Assembly (NCBI GenBank): GCA_963682175.1
Contig: OY821786.1
Coordinates: 29,534,501 to 29,598,500, forward strand
DNA from: Triglochin maritima
Lineage: Eukaryota; Streptophyta; Magnoliopsida; Alismatales; Juncaginaceae
DNA length: 64,000 bases
Direction: 5' to 3'
Shown here: positions 63,003 to 64,000 of the stretch, piece by piece
Numbering within the stretch: the stretch's first letter is position 1
How the letters are laid out: every line of letters starts with the position of its first letter
Translations under genes and position numbers: made by a program
Notes under the pieces: model-generated
What the model was told of the DNA's origin: nothing
Seen by the model: only the letters and a program-made list of their open reading frames with translations
The model's database searches: none

Positions 63003-63581
63003 TGATTGACATCATTTCATGCTTCTATTTGTATCTTATATCCATTATCTTTCACCTAAATAATGCTATGTGACGAGTTTTATGTTTGAATTTTAGAAAT
63101 AAATAGGTTTGAAGAGATGAAGCATAAAAGGACCCAAAAACAGGGAAAATGGACTGAATTGTGAGACCTGGGGACTAAGATGCAAGGGAGAAGGACATGA
63201 ACGTAAGACCGAAGGACCAAAGAGCAAAACAGAAAACTCAACACCATCTTGGGGAGTATTTTGGCAATTAGATTCGGGTCGGAGCTCAAATAAACAAAGT
63301 AGATGCATCAAAGACCGACAAAGAAAACCAGAAAAGCCCACAACGACTGCACTTATTTAGTTGTTAGTTTAGTTTGGTAGTTCATCGTTTGTTGCTTTCT
63401 TTCGCATTTCGTACTTCGTAGTGTAGTGTAACGTAGAGTAGGATAATCAAACTCTCTTCCCTATTTTTGCCACTTGATTTCGTGCAAACGAGAGGCTGCT
63501 CATCTCCCTATGGACGACCCGTATTTGCCACCGCTTCAAATGCGGCCGTGCACTTGCGGTTTAATATAAAACGTTCAATCA
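63003..63581 (+). repeat. internally deleted LTR of element J
   Basis: The first about 340 bp of the LTR join directly to the last about 235 bp at CCCACAAC/GCACTTATTT. That removes about 830 bp with the dyads and TATA element. Without them the copy is unlikely to start transcription in its own LTR. Confidence 0.75.
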
Positions 63582-63587
63582 AGTTTT

Positions 63588-63604
63588 TGGCACCGTTACG
63601 GGGA
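63588..63604 (+). other. degenerate primer-binding site of element J
   Basis: TGGCACCGTTACGGGGA, two or three changes from the tRNA-Asp complement including one missing base. Confidence 0.65.
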
Positions 63605-63768
63605 AGGTGTCAGTCCAGACTCTTGTTTGGACGATTCGAGTGTATTTAATTTGTGTTTTGTAGTTTTTCTTTGTTTCAGGAGACGTGGAGTCGATTCTTT
63701 GTTTCAGGAGACTTGGAGTCGCAAGGGGAGGCAGCAGGAGAAGTTGGAGGCCAACCTGGGCACTTTGG

Positions 63769-63808
63769 ACCACCAATCAGCGGTCTGAGACCGCCAATTG
63801 GCGGTCTG
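63769..63808 (+). promoter_or_regulatory. paired dyads in the J leader
   Basis: GACCACCAATCAGCGGTC and GACCGCCAATTGGCGGTC (perfect), three bases apart. They lie in transcribed leader, about 165 bp after the primer site, in the same arrangement as in U3. Confidence 0.6.
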
Positions 63809-64000
63809 GTGAGCCCTGTTTCCCTTTTAGTTTCTTCGGCTTGTTTCCATAATTGATTTAGTGATCTGGGACTTGATTTGGCATGTTTTGACTTATAGTT
63901 TGTTCCCAGATCAATAATCAAACCTCCTTTAAGCAACTTGGACCCTAAAACCCAAAGCAAAAGATTAGGCATTCTCTCTTGTTTAGGTCATGCATCATGT

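Larger units (their letters stand above)
63003..64000 (+). mobile_element. element J: 5' end, LTR with internal deletion
   Basis: LTR 63003-63581, then a degenerate tRNA-Asp primer site (63588-63604) and leader running off the window edge. It is inserted in the Copia gag fragment. The leader has a small duplication (GTTTCAGGAGACGTGGAGTCG twice, around 63673-63723) and dyads at 63769-63808. Confidence 0.75.

Overview
The window is plant nuclear DNA made almost entirely of nested transposable elements. The organism is an angiosperm, probably a eudicot with a repeat-rich genome. The evidence is primer-binding sites complementary to plant tRNA-Asp and to initiator tRNA-Met, Ty3-type and Copia-type gag genes, a plant hAT transposase with a BED finger, CACTA-type termini and a 5'-truncated LINE. 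I found no convincing single-copy host gene, tRNA or rRNA gene, bacterial operon or CRISPR array. I cannot name the species.

Layout. 344-3005 is a 5'-truncated LINE with a 16-bp target duplication, split by a solo LTR (943-2332). 3288-19433 is gag-protease element A on the + strand, decayed by stops and frameshifts. A is split by complete gag-protease element B (4133-12740, - strand; 1413-bp LTRs, target duplication CATTA). 19434-24965 holds a 13-bp remnant of an internal region, a partial LTR and a Copia fragment (E), with deleted element F (20216-23810, target duplication CCCGT) nested in E's LTR. 24370-26943 is a 1287-bp tandem duplication. 27998-30230 is a CACTA-type end with subterminal repeats. 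30497-36233 is Copia element D, whose LTR is broken by a truncated LTR and by a gag-protease fragment (C). 36259-38010 holds a pair of diverged direct repeats. 38044-39605 is a third gag fragment (K), followed by two more CACTA-type fragments (to 42816). 42817-45771 is a gag-only Copia element (G). 45772-62494 is a tandem LTR-internal-LTR-internal-LTR array (H1/H2) with an intact hAT transposon (46901-50311) in its first LTR. The right edge holds another Copia gag fragment and the 5' end of element J.

How it works together. The dominant elements share the tRNA-Asp primer site, a U3 with paired dyads of the type GACCGCCAATTGGCGGTC, a polypurine tract ending GGTGTGGGGGTATT, and a long 3' noncoding region with conserved stem-loops. 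The A/B type encodes capsid, zinc knuckle and aspartic protease but no reverse transcriptase, RNase H or integrase. The H type encodes only a zinc-knuckle protein with a conserved C-terminal region. Both would depend on enzymes supplied in trans, as described for gag-only non-autonomous LTR elements. The only apparently intact enzyme in the window is the 831-residue hAT transposase.

The most notable observations are: the stem-loop module with GNRA-type loops and a compensatory pair change; the H-type zinc-knuckle protein in two copies differing at one residue; the hAT insertion, whose empty site survives in the sister LTR; and separate one-base losses at the protease active site of A and B. 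All coordinates come from reading by eye, and junctions marked approximate may move by a few bases.
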